Assembly: GCA_028641055.1 (NCBI GenBank)
Contig: CM054060.1
Coordinates: 239,410,833-239,474,832, forward strand
Source: Alopecurus myosuroides
Taxonomy: Eukaryota > Streptophyta > Magnoliopsida > Poales > Poaceae
Length of the DNA stretch: 64,000 nucleotides
Direction: 5' to 3'
The translations under genes were made by a program, and so were the position numbers. Below, piece after piece: positions 11,216-22,100 of this stretch. How positions within the stretch are numbered: the first letter of the stretch is position 1; every line of letters starts with the position of its first letter. The notes beneath the pieces were generated by a model. That model saw nothing but the letters and a program-made list of their open reading frames with translations, was not told the DNA's origin and ran no database searches.

Positions 11216-12417
11216 ATTTTCCATGTTGAGCTTGCTCAACCCTTCATCTTGCATTTCGACCATCCACATATTTCATACTTAATATTTGATTTTGATGTAT
11301 TTGGCCATGTGTGAATGAATAGACATGTCATGATGGATGATGTGTTCATTTACCATAAAAAATTCTTCATTGGGTCTTTTGTGTGTTTGAGTACCCGCAT
11401 GCTAACGTCAACCTCAATTGAACATGAGTTGACAAAACGAGCTCTTGATTTTGCACATCGAACCCGGCTCTAATACCTTTCTCATGTTTTGCATCAAACA
11501 CGTTGAAAAATTGCTCTTCCCTTTGTTTTGTTTGCAAACATGTTTGTGATGTTGTTCTCCTTTGTGGCTAGAATGATTCCTTGATCTTACATATAGATGT
11601 TTTGTATGTTGCAACAAGTATGATGAACAATTGTTCTTTCCGATTGCTTTCTTGCAATCCCAGTGATATTTTGAGCATGTCTTGTCATGAGTGTTTTGGT
11701 TTTCCTTACATTGATGTTGCAACAAAAATGTCTAAAAATTTCTCTTTCATATGCTTTGCTTGCACCCATGATGATAATATTTGGGGCATTCTTCATCTTG
11801 TGTTTTTGCCAATGACTCCTCGTATTGCACCAATGATTTTGAAAAACTTCCATTTCCAATGCTTTGTGTGCAACCCCTCAAAGTTTCATGGAGATTTTGT
11901 GTTCTCACATTTTGGAGATGTTTCAATGAACTGCTTGCACATTGACCTTGCATATGCAATAGATTCCATATATTTGTGGTGTGCTAATGGTGCTATGAAC
12001 AAGAACGAACATGTCATCAATGATGTGCTCCTCTATCTTGCACACGCATGGTTTTCTTGGTCTTTGTTGTGTAGGTTCTACTTTTGTTTGAGATGGCATG
12101 TGTGGCTACATCCCCACCTTTCCATGACGGAGAATCTTACAAGACAACCACATCGACATCTTGCTAAGGTGCCTTCCCTCAACTTAGAAACCCATGCTAT
12201 GAGCCTCAAGAATTGGCTACTCTTTGAGTGTTGCTTTGTCTTTCTTGTGAGCTTGGTAGGTTACATGAAGGCCGAAGGAACATTGAAGAGCTGTCGTACC
12301 CTTTCCATCAAGAATAACCACATGGTGACTTTGAATTCTACGACAACCCATCCACCTCCTCTACACATTGATGACGAGTTAGCGTCGAGGACGAATCTTT
12401 TTCAAGTGGGGGGGAGA
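11216..12417 (+). mobile_element. Element F, 3' internal end up to the polypurine tract
   Basis: The segment ends in GTGGGGGGGAGA followed by TG at 12418, as at the end of an internal domain. An open frame from 11581 to 12420 runs through it and ends with a DDELASRTNLFQ-like tail, which resembles the C-terminal end of some Triticeae gypsy polyproteins. No RT or integrase motifs are in this stretch. The left end is truncated against element E. Confidence 0.55.
11470..11930 (+). repeat. Degenerate 36-codon tandem repeat
   Basis: Four units with starts about 121, 109 and 108 bases apart share a pattern in the + frame: ATxMMNNCSF..CNP, ATKMSKNFSF..C and APMILKNFHF..CNP, after a first unit KNCSSLCFVC interrupted by a stop. 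The last two spacings are close to multiples of three, so the frame survives. I know no named domain for it. Confidence 0.6.
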
Positions 12418-12420
12418 TGA
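11581..12420 (+). CDS. Open frame with 36-residue repeats in element F (unknown)
   Basis: A 279-residue frame, rich in Phe, Cys and His. The N-terminal half is the repeat array; the C-terminal part (about 210-279) ends at the polypurine tract with SRTNLFQVGG. It may be the tail of a polyprotein or a frame kept open by chance in a 3' untranslated region. I do not recognise a function, and the frame may start upstream of the first Met. Confidence 0.35.
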   Translation: MILHIDVLYVATSMMNNCSFRLLSCNPSDILSMSCHECFGFPYIDVATKMSKNFSFICFACTHDDNIWGILHLVFLPMTPRIAPMILKNFHFQCFVCNPSKFHGDFVFSHFGDVSMNCLHIDLAYAIDSIYLWCANGAMNKNEHVINDVLLYLAHAWFSWSLLCRFYFCLRWHVWLHPHLSMTENLTRQPHRHLAKVPSLNLETHAMSLKNWLLFECCFVFLVSLVGYMKAEGTLKSCRTLSIKNNHMVTLNSTTTHPPPLHIDDELASRTNLFQVGGR

Positions 12421-13172
12421 TGCAGCGCAACCCATTCCACTGGGCATGTCTCACACTCCATCATATGTCAAGTCACCATGGATTCAAAAGGTGAACCCAT
12501 TCCTCTTTGTGAACCCACTTCGTACCCCTTTGGATGGTATACTACTTGACCATCGACCCCCGTGCATTGCTAGGTATGAGTCGACAACTACAGACGCGAG
12601 GGGAGATGCCGAGGAAGTCCATAACTCAAGGCCATCCAAGGTGTACGCGTGGAAGAGGAGGAAGAAGCGAGAATACGAAGAGGAAGTTGGCCAGGAAGGC
12701 CGGCCTGAAGACCCGGCCTGGCCGGCTCCCTAGGCCGGCGCTCTCGAGTGCCTGCCCGGCCTGGCAACCTGGCACAGGCCGACCTCCATGCTCCTCAGGC
12801 CGGACCCCCAGCCGAGCGAGCCGGCCTCCACCCCGGCCTGGGGCAAGCCTCCCCGCGTCGCTAGGCCGGCCTCCCAACAGACCGCCCGTCCTACCAGGCG
12901 GGGCAGGCCGGCTTTCCTGCAACTCTCAAACAGGGAATATTCCCTCGTATCCCTCTACCTACCCCCTACTACTATATATAGGACCCCTCCCCCTCCTTCC
13001 TAGGGAAGAGTTGACTTAAGATAGAATTGAGCCTTGTGCTCCCCCTCCCATATGGAGAACCCCCCCATGGGATCCATGGCTACTCCATAGATTCAACTAT
13101 TGGATTGTATAAGGTTCTCTCCAAGTAGCTACTCTTTCACCTCGTGATTTCGGTAGTTCTTGCCAACCTTCC
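12418..13172 (+). repeat. F/G LTR, left part (split by element D)
   Basis: The LTR starts TGATGCAGCG after the polypurine tract. It includes a CpG- and GGCCGG-rich block (12680-12920) and a TATA-like TACTATATATAGG near 12970. At 13172 it is cut by element D; the last five bases, CTTCC, are the TSD. It resumes at 26417. The joined length would be about 1.56 kb. Confidence 0.65.
13168..13172. repeat. TSD of element D, left copy
   Basis: CTTCC immediately left of TG, matched at 26412-26416. Confidence 0.9.
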
Positions 13173-13658
13173 TGTCGTGGGATAATCACGGCAGACGTTA
13201 CCGGGGTAACTTGTCTTGGGGCGAATCGACTCGAGTGTTTGGGAGAGGGTTTAGCTCTAAGGAAACCATGGTGATATGCGATCTGGTAGCCGGCAATCAA
13301 GTCGCCGAGTCTACGATCTAATATATTATCTCGATACTGGTGTTACAATAGATACTCGAAATCTCTCGATCTGGCGATCGTGTTCTTGCTCACGTAAAAG
13401 CTTGTCTAACCCTAACCTAGGGACCGGCTTATATAACATCCGGACCCCCTGGCTTACTCTCCAAGGCGTACTCTGAATCCTACCCGGACACTGCTTACAA
13501 AACCCTAAACTTCCTTACCGGAACCCACAATCCGGGTTACGAGGCCTTCGTTCCTGGGCCTTCTAGAAGCTTCTTTATCCTAAGCCGGGTCTTGCGCAGC
13601 GTCCTTTGGGCCGAGTTACTCCTTGGCGTTAGCCTACCGGGTTATCATCCCTCCATCA
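13173..13658 (-). repeat. 3' LTR of element D
   Basis: Read on minus it starts TGATGGAGGGATGATAACCC and ends CCCACGACA. A TATATAA promoter motif is present (GGCTTATATAACATCC on +). The polypurine tract (CTATTCTGGGGACTAC on minus) lies just to its right at 13659-13674. Confidence 0.95.
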
Positions 13659-14046
13659 GTAGTCCCCAGAATAGCATGGGCTTCACGGGATCCTCCTTGA
13701 AGCGCATGCTATTCCCTGCAAAAATAATAAACATACAAACTCAGAGAGGCCGGGTTAGGTTGCCTTAATAAACAGCTAGGCCTAACTCCAATGGTGGTCC
13801 ATATAATAACCCGGCTTTCTCTAAATCCATATTTAACTCTCTGGGTCAATGTTCCAAGGAGAATGCAAAAGACCCGGCTTACTTTGCTCATTAATTGATC
13901 CGAATATCACGAAAGAGATTCCCTTCTTATCTTGCCCGGATATTGCTCTCGGGCACTTAACGCATATCCCCAAAATCTCGGACGTGTATCCCTTATCCTG
14001 AAAATTTTGGTTCCCGCCCGTTGGCCTAGGTTTTCCCACCTATACC

Positions 14047-14054
14047 TATAAATA
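14047..14054 (+). promoter_or_regulatory. TATA box of element D antisense gene
   Basis: TATAAATA is followed by a GC-rich, CT-rich leader typical of grass 5' UTRs. The same octamer stands before the antisense gene in element C (62446-62439, minus). This sequence is outside the LTR, so it would act independently of the LTR promoter. Confidence 0.7.
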
Positions 14055-14324
14055 GGTACCCTAGGGGTAACCTAACCCCAACGGTCATTCCTTCCATCTT
14101 CTCCCTCCTCACCAGCGCTCTCTCACTCGCGCTTGCGCAACACCGCCACGGAGACCTCGAGCTCACCGCCGGAGCAAAGCCGCCGCCGGTTGCGTTCGTC
14201 CGCGATCCGCTCCGCGCCGCCGCCAAGCTCCGCCGCCGCGCCCCCGATCTGTCCGCCGGGAATCACAAAGGGGCATCAGGACTGCGCCATTTGCCGCCGT
14301 CGCGCTCTACTTCAATCCGCTCTG

Positions 14325-14847
14325 GTAAGCTTCTTGCTCCCTTGATTCAATCTTGCAATTTCTCTACTTGACCTAGATTAGATCTAGGTCAACCACGGGC
14401 CATTTCTTGCCCCGCACCGGATTAAGTCGCATAGATACATGCTAATTCATCCAATCGCTTAAGTATTGACCCTACTTCACCCTCCTACTGCTTGTAATCA
14501 TCAATTTCTCCGCGAAATCGATAGTGAGATTCCCAATCTAGGTTCAGTCCGCCCAAATATTCCGCGGCTGCTATCGATACCCGGAAAGTCCACTTCTTCC
14601 GATTCTCTTACTTGCACCAGATACATAGGCAATCAACCTTTTATTATGAAGGCTTGCCAACACGTAGATGTCCCTTATTTCCTGTACTGCTACTCGATAC
14701 TCGGATAACCTGTAACTTTCGCTCCGTCCAGTAATACCCGGACAATTCATAGTTCCCATGCCTCTTACTGACACTGCTTGCGTATATCCGGATAACTCAT
14801 GATTTCCGAGTCTTATGTCTTGTACCTTTTTGTCTCGTGTTTCGCAG
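14325..14847 (+). other. 5'-UTR intron of element D antisense gene
   Basis: The GC-rich leader exon ends CTCTG with donor GTAAGC at 14325; the acceptor TTTCGCAG ends at 14847, nine bases before the ATG. The intron is AT-richer than the leader. Element C has the matching intron (62138-61812), 327 bp long, with GTAAGT and TTTTTTTAG ends. Confidence 0.7.
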
Positions 14848-14856
14848 ATTGAACCC

Positions 14857-17800
14857 ATGGCTCCCAAGAAGCAAGGGAAGCAGCCGGCTAAAACTAGGAT
14901 GGCCCAATCGATATCCGCCAACTGGGCGCGATCCACCGTCACCAAGGCCAAGCTGGAGGAGCTGGCCGAGTTAGGGGTCCTCCCCCCTCAGGAAGATATC
15001 CACTGGAGAGTGCCGGGTGATGAGACCCGGCCCACACCAAATGCCGACGAAGTAATCTGCTTCGTTGAGCACGTGACCCGGGGGTTTCGCCCTTCGGGTC
15101 ACCCTTTTTTCCGCGAGGTCTTGAACCATTATGGCCTCCGGGTGTTCGACATAGGGCCTAACTCTATGTTGAACATTACCCATTTCATCGTGCTTTGCGA
15201 GTCTTATTTGTGCATTTCGCCAAATTTGGCTCTTTTCATTGAACTTTTCCAGTGCAAACCGTGCCGCGAAAGCGGTGACGGGGCGCTCTTAACTTGCGGT
15301 GGGGTTTCTATCCAGCGCCGCAAGAACTCGCCGATGCCGACTCTTAATTTAAACTCTCATGTTAAGCATTGGCAATTGTCCTTCTTCTACTGTCGAGACA
15401 CCTCCCCACCCGGCGAGAGGAAACTGCCGGGTTACTCGGAGGGTCTCCTAGATATCTCCGACACTTTCAATGCCTTCGCCCCTGAGTCGGACAGGGGAGC
15501 TATCCAGCCCCATTTAGCAAAGATAGCCGTCCTCTCCGCCCAAGGTCTCCTAGGGCTCAACTTGGTCAAAACTTGGGTGAACTTCCGAATTCAACCCAAC
15601 TCCACTCGCACCAAGCTGATGTGCGAGTACTCTGGGCATCCTACGGATTCTCTTCGATATTCTTCCAAGAATTACCCGGCGGGAGATACCAACAAGACCA
15701 TCAAGAGCTTCTTGACGGAAAAGTTGGACGTTATCCGGAATATAGCCGGACTGGAGCCTTTCACTCGCGAGAATCCGGCTCCTGCGGTAAGATCAAGCAC
15801 ATATACTTTCATTTTCATGCTTTAATTTGATACAATCATTAACCCTTACCTTTACACCTTTATCTCAGGCTGATAACGTCTTTTGGAACATTGATACCTC
15901 CCCTTCTTCCGGAGACCCGGAAGAAGACGAGAACCGGCTGATAATGATGAAGGTATTCATCCGGGTCTTCTATCAGCTTCACTTGCATCATTTTGCTCAC
16001 ACGTCTAACTTTCTCCGACTATACATACTCGGCTTACAGGATTGGAGGACAAGGATGACAAGGACGAGGAGGACCCGGAGGCCACCGACTCCGATAAAAG
16101 CGAATCCGAACAAGAAGTAACGGTCGGGAACAAGAGGAAGACCAGAGGGGTGGTATCCAAGGTTCCCTTCTCCTTTATGTCCTCCGAATCCTATTCCTTT
16201 GATAACATGCGTAAACTTAACCAACAATTATCCAACTCATCACACTTGAAGGACCCTCTTCCGGCCAAGCGTAGGGTGACCCGGAGTTCCCCGGGTGACG
16301 ATCCCCTCAACCCGGGCATCTCCACCTCACCAGTCCGCCGTGCCGGTACTCCTCCACCTCACCCTTCCAACTCTCCTCAACGTCACCCCTCCCCCAACCA
16401 TCCACTGGCCGGGCAGTTCCGGGTTCCGCTATCGGTTCCCGTGACAGCTTCATCCGCTTCCAGCAGCGAGCTCCCACCAGATTACGCTGTGAACACCGGG
16501 TGAGTCTTTGCTATATGATATCCTTGTATACTTGATAATTTCCATCCATTGTCGCTAACTATTTCTCTCTTTTTTCCTTAGCGCCCAAGTCACACTTAGT
16601 GACCCGGAGAACATGGAGACAGATAACCGGGAGACGGAGGGGCCGACTGATGATATGGACGCCGCGACTGACGGTGATGTTCAAGACAACCAGGAACAAG
16701 GCCCCTTGGGTGACCCGGCTCGCCAGGAAGCCGGGTCTCCGAAGCCATCTGAAGAGGCTGAGGACGAGGAGGTTGAGATCCTGGAAACAAAGACGGGTTC
16801 TCCAAACCCGGACACCCAGACACTCCGGGTCTCGACCCCAAAGTCGGGGAAAGTTCACCCGCCAGGCGATCAAGCTGCCGGCTCTTCTGGTGTCAGGCCC
16901 GAAGACATGACGTTCTCCCAGATGCTTGATGCCCTGCACACCTTGAGGGCCGATGAAGAAAATATCTTAGAAGCTTTGATAGCTAAACATGAGGTAAATC
17001 CGAATAATATTGCCTGTATCCTTATCTAGTCCCCAAGTTCCGAGTGAATTTATTGATAATTTGCTTGGAACTTCGTAGTATATCCGACTAATCCTTCCTT
17101 GTGTCTCCACTCAGGCGTTCGTGACCCAATCCGAGAAAAAATTGGCGAAGGCCACCAAGCTCGTTGAGAAGGAGGCGGCTCTGCGTGAGTCGGCTGAAGC
17201 TGAGGCTAGGAGGAGTGGGAAGATCACGAGGAAGTATAGGAGGAGGGCTCATGCAGCAGAAGATGAGCTGACAAAGCTTTCTGTTCAAATTGTCGATACG
17301 TATCGTGCTTTGACTGGTACGATTGCTAACTTGATAATTATGATCCGGATTCTCATTCTGATAAATAGTCGGATTTCCTTACTCGTTGTTTATTCCTATT
17401 CTCTGCAGGTCCGGATGAGGTAATCCCGGATGAAGATGATATCACCAAGCTAAAAACCATCAAGAGCACTATCCGGCAGCTGTGCGCCGGAACCAAATGG
17501 ATCCTTCAGGAGCTGAGGTGGCCGGGTTTTGGGTACGACAACCTGAAGATGTTGCTGGACGCTTGCTCCACCGTCCCCGAGTGGATTGGACACTGGAAAC
17601 GATCGTCCTGTCGGGTTGGGGTAACCCGGGGTCTTGCGCTGGCGGGTTTCCTGAGTTTAACCACGACGGGTCCAAGTTCTCCGTGAAGAATTTCAAGGCC
17701 ATCCAGAAGGAAATCCGTCACCCGGCCAACATAATTACCGATGGTTTGGACCTTAGTGTCATTATTCCGGCATATGATTCTGATGACAAGGCTATCAAGT

Positions 17801-18063
17801 CGGATCTTCCCAAGCCATACGATATGCTAGCCCGATGGAAGGCGGAGGCTGCCCAGTTGATAGAGGAGGCCGCGAAGAAGAAGGCTGAGGCCGATTCTGC
17901 GTCTGCTACCTCCACACCAATCGTCCCTCCTCCCGCACGGGCCGGCACTGCTGCTGATCCGGGTGCTGCTGCTACCAAGAGTGCTGAAGAGCAAGTCAAG
18001 GGATAGGACCCGGCTGGCAAGGGCAAGGAGAAGATGGATGCCTCAGCCCAAGATGCCGAGTGA
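14857..18063 (+). CDS. Antisense spliced gene of element D (putative gypsy-type transposase domain); last exon broken
   Basis: Proposed exons: 14857-15786, 15869-15952, 16048-16499, 16582-16993, 17115-17316, 17409-18063. Introns have GT donors and AG acceptors and the first five exons stay in frame. Exon 1 (310 residues) is the PF04195-like domain, with WARSTVTKAKLEEL and NITHFIVLCESYL also seen in element C. Exon 2 encodes an acidic stretch, exon 3 a basic KRKTRG motif and Ser/Pro-rich segment, exon 4 acidic sequence, exon 5 a charged coiled coil. In exon 6 about 38 bases present in C are missing near 17640, which shifts the frame, and a TAG stands at 18004. The Met is chosen because it begins MAPK, as in C. 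Nuclear location is possible from the basic motifs; function unknown. Confidence 0.75.
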
Positions 18064-19197
18064 TATTTGCTATCCACTGTCATCAAATACGTCATTCGGC
18101 CAATGGGCTATTAAACAATTGTTTTTGATGGTGCGCCTGTGCACCTTTGATACTACTATCATGGTTTGTAATACATTTTGAAACTTAATAGCTTTCGTGG
18201 CCCTTCTGGCCCCTGGATGAATTTGATATCTATCTGCCTTTGAGCTTATTTACTCTTGATATTCCGACTATCTTTATGGTTCCTTTTGTGAGACTCGGTT
18301 TCCGGGTCTCGTGGGTTTTGCCAGGTGGACTTTTCTCTAAGTCCCCAAGTCCCCAAGACTCGGATTTTTGGGTTTTTGAGCTTAATAGCTAGATAATTTG
18401 TTTCTCTTTTCAAAATCCCCAGTCCCCAAGGCCCGAACTTCCGAGTCTAGGGTGTTAGGTCTTTCAAATAGAACAAACTATCTTTGCCAAAGCCCAAAAC
18501 CTAGAGCCGTTTCACATAGGTTTTGAAGTTATGCTTAATAAACTGTGAGTTTCCGGTTATTAACCCTGTCCTCTGCATAACTTGTGGTTTAGATGACCCT
18601 TTTGGCTCTCTTGTACTGTAATCCGGCTTTCGCGTGGATAATCATGTTGCTACATCTATACGAAGACAGGTTCAGGCAAGTCCCATTGGGCATCATGACT
18701 GATTGTGATCATATGCGAGTAAATCATGCCACTTTAGTGCGAGTCACATCGAGCTTAAGTAAGAAAAGTCAGGAAAGTTTGGCTCCTTTGTCCGGTTATA
18801 AGCTTGCAGCCGTACTCGTTTGCGAGTAATCGGCCCTTATAACTCATAGGCATCATGGCCGGGTCTCTGAGTTTGTAACTGTGCTATTCAAGCAATCAGC
18901 CCCCAAGACCTAAATATGCACGAACTGCTAAAGAAGCTAATGTACTAAAAAACAGTAAACAATACTTACCTGGAAGAAAGATAAAGAGCATAACAGAAAT
19001 AAAAATTGATAAAGACACATGCAAAGTAAATAATATATTGTTCAACCATCTCTTTATTGATATGAGAAAAGTTAGGTCAGCAGGCCGCCTCATTAAAAAC
19101 CTTCCAGTCCCCTTAGGTACCCTGGATAGGAAAAGAGTGCGTCTGAAACCTGCTGCCTGCTACATCGTGCAATTCCACTTTGTGAATCTAGCCTATA
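18064..19197. other. Spacer between antisense gene and pol in element D
   Basis: No reading frame of note. It repeats the element-sense motif TTGGGGACTT: on + there is AAGTCCCCAAGTCCCCAAG near 18340-18360 and CCCCAGTCCCCAAGG near 18417. The matching spacer of C (57399-58553) has the same motif, so it is a family trait. Confidence 0.6.
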
Positions 19198-22100
19198 CTA
19201 AGTATAGTAGGGACGCAGCTGTGCCACGTTCCATGGTCTTTCTTTCTCTTGCATAGATGAAGTGCTATGAGCGGTGTCGTTAACCGTAGCCGACTCTTCC
19301 CTTGCATCTATCAAGTAATATGATCCATTGTGCAGATTCCGGCTTATGATGAACGGTCCTTCCCATGGCGGTGATAACTTGTGTTTTCCTTCCTTTGATT
19401 GCACCAGGCGCAGAACCAGATCTCCTTCCTGGAAGACCCGGGTTTTCACGCGCCGGCTATGATACCTCCTCAGATCCTGCTGATATATGGCTGATCTCTC
19501 CAAAGCTTGTTCCATGTGTTCCTCTAGCATATCCACGGCGTCTTGCCGGGTCTTCTCGTTCTCCACCTCGACATAAGCCGATACTCGAGGCGAGTCATGG
19601 ATAATATCACTCGGCAACACTGCTTCTGCGCCATAAACCATAAAAAACGGTGTCATCTGAGTAGATCTGTTAGGTGTGGTATTGATACCCCAAACTACTG
19701 AAGGTAACTCCTCTACCCATGCACCAGCGGCTCTGATACACGGAACTCGCAACCGTGGCTTTAATCCATGAAGCAACTCCTGATTTGCTCTCTCCACTTG
19801 CCCATTAGCCTGTGGGTGAGCCACTGAGGCTATGTCCAAACGAATGCCATTGTTTCCACGGAACTTCTCCATCTCGCCAAGGGACATGTTGGTTCCATAG
19901 TCGGTAATTATGTTGTGGGGATATCCGAACCGATAGATAATCCTTTTCAGGAACTTGACTGCTGTAATTGCTTCACAATTGGTAACTGGCATTACCTCAA
20001 CCCACTTGGTAAACTTATCAACGGCCACTAAGAGATATGTCTTTTTGCAAGGTGACATGTGGAAGGGGCCAACCATATCCATACCCCAAACAGCAAACGA
20101 CCAGGTTAACGGGATAGTCCGCAGTTCCATAGCCGGCACATGGGTTTGGCGAGCGTACCTTTGACATCCGTCACACCTTGCCACCAAGCGCTCCGCGTCT
20201 GCTAGGGCCGTGAGCCAGAAGAAACCATGTCGATAAGCTTTGGCCACAAGGGATCTTGTGGATGCATGATGCCCACAATCACCTTCATGGATCTCCTTGA
20301 GGATCTGTCGGCCTTCTTCTGGTGCTACACAGCGCAAAAAGACTCCTGCTGCACTTCTTTTGTACAACTCCCCATTGATGATAGAATATCCTTTTGCTCG
20401 TCTCAGAATTTGTCTTGCTAATACCTCCTGCTGTGGTAACTCGCCCCGTGATAGGTAGGCCGGGAACGGCTCTGTCCACTCGGGAACAGCACGTATTGTG
20501 GCCACGAGCTCCAAATCTGGGTCTTGATTTGCCAGTTCTTCCTCAGACTCGGTTTTAACTGATGGTCGCCATAGCTCATCCAGGAAAACATTAGGTGGAA
20601 CCGGCTCTCTGCGCAAGCCGAGTCTAGCGAGTGCGTCTGCTGTCTCGTTTTTTCTTCTGTCTATGTGCTCCACCTCATACCCGGAAAAACATCCGGCAAC
20701 CCTGTCCACCTCTCTGCGGTATGCTGCCATAGTTGCATCTTTTCTATCCCAAGTTCCTGAGACCTGCTGTACCACAAGGTCCGAATCTCCGAAGCATCGT
20801 ATCCTCTTAATGTTCATCTCCTTGGCTACCTTTAAGCCATGCAATAGGGCCTCATACTCGGCCACGTTATTGGAACAATCAAAATGAATCTGCAACACGT
20901 AACTTAACTTGTCTCCTTTGGGTGATGTTAGCACCACTCCAGCCCCTGATCCCTCGTACTGCTTGGAACCGTCAAAGTGCATTATCCAAGACTCGGAATT
21001 TGGAGCCATGGTGGGCATGCCTGTGTGAGTCCAATCGTTAATGAAATCGACTAGAGCTTGAGATTTGATTGCTGACCTGGGCTCGTAGTTGATGTGATAA
21101 TCTCCCATCTCGATCGCCCACTTGGCTATTCTACCTGTTGCGTCTGAGTTTCTGATGATATCCGACATTGGTATAGAGCTGACCACGGTTATGGGGTGTT
21201 CCTGAAAATACGGCTTCAGTGTCCGGCTGCCCATGAAGACCCCGAAAACCAGCTTTTTCCAATGTGGGTAGCGTTGTTTTGCCTCTGATAGTACCTCGCT
21301 GACGTAATAAACCGGCCTCTGGACCGGGTGATCTTTCCCATCCTCCTTGCGCTCAACGACGACCACTGCGCTAACCGCCCGGGGCCCTGCTGCAACGTAT
21401 AGTAACATAGGCTCCTTAGGACCCGGAGCTGCTAGGACGGGTGCCTCAGATAGTTGCTTTTTTAGTGCCTCGAACGCCTCGTCCGCCTCTTGATCCCATA
21501 CGAATTTATCGGATTTCTTCAAGAGCCGATACAAGGGTATTGCCTTTTCTCCGAGTCTGGATATAAACCGGCTGAGCGCTGCTACGCACCCTGTGAGCTT
21601 CTGGACATGCTTCAAATTTTTCGGCTTTTTCAGACTTTGGATAGCTTTGATTTTATCCGGATTTGCCTCAATTCCTCTCTCAGAAACGATAAAGCCGAGT
21701 AATTTCCCGGCTGGGACTCCAAAGACACACTTTGTTGGGTTAAGTTTCATCTGGTACCTTCTCAGGTTCTTGAACGTTTCCTTTAGATCATCAATAAATG
21801 TCTCTGCTTTCCTGGTCTTGATCACCACATCATCCACGTATGCGTGAAAGTTGCGTCCAATTTGGTCCTCAAAGCACTTCTGAATACACCGTTGATAGGT
21901 TGCGCCAGCGTTCTTCAATCCAAATGTCATGGTCTTGTAACAGAAGGCCCCAAAAGGGGTTATGAACGATGTTTTCTCCCAATCTTCCTTCTTGAGCTTG
22001 ATCTGATGATACCCGGAATATGCGTCCAGGAAACATAATAGGTCACTTCCAGCTACTGCGTCAATGATCTGATCTATCCTTGGTAGTGCAAACGGATCCT

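Noticed and set aside
12446..13019. Frames of 95-161 residues in the F/G LTR
   Set aside because: They are products of the GGCCGG-rich block inside an LTR, with overlapping frames on both strands.
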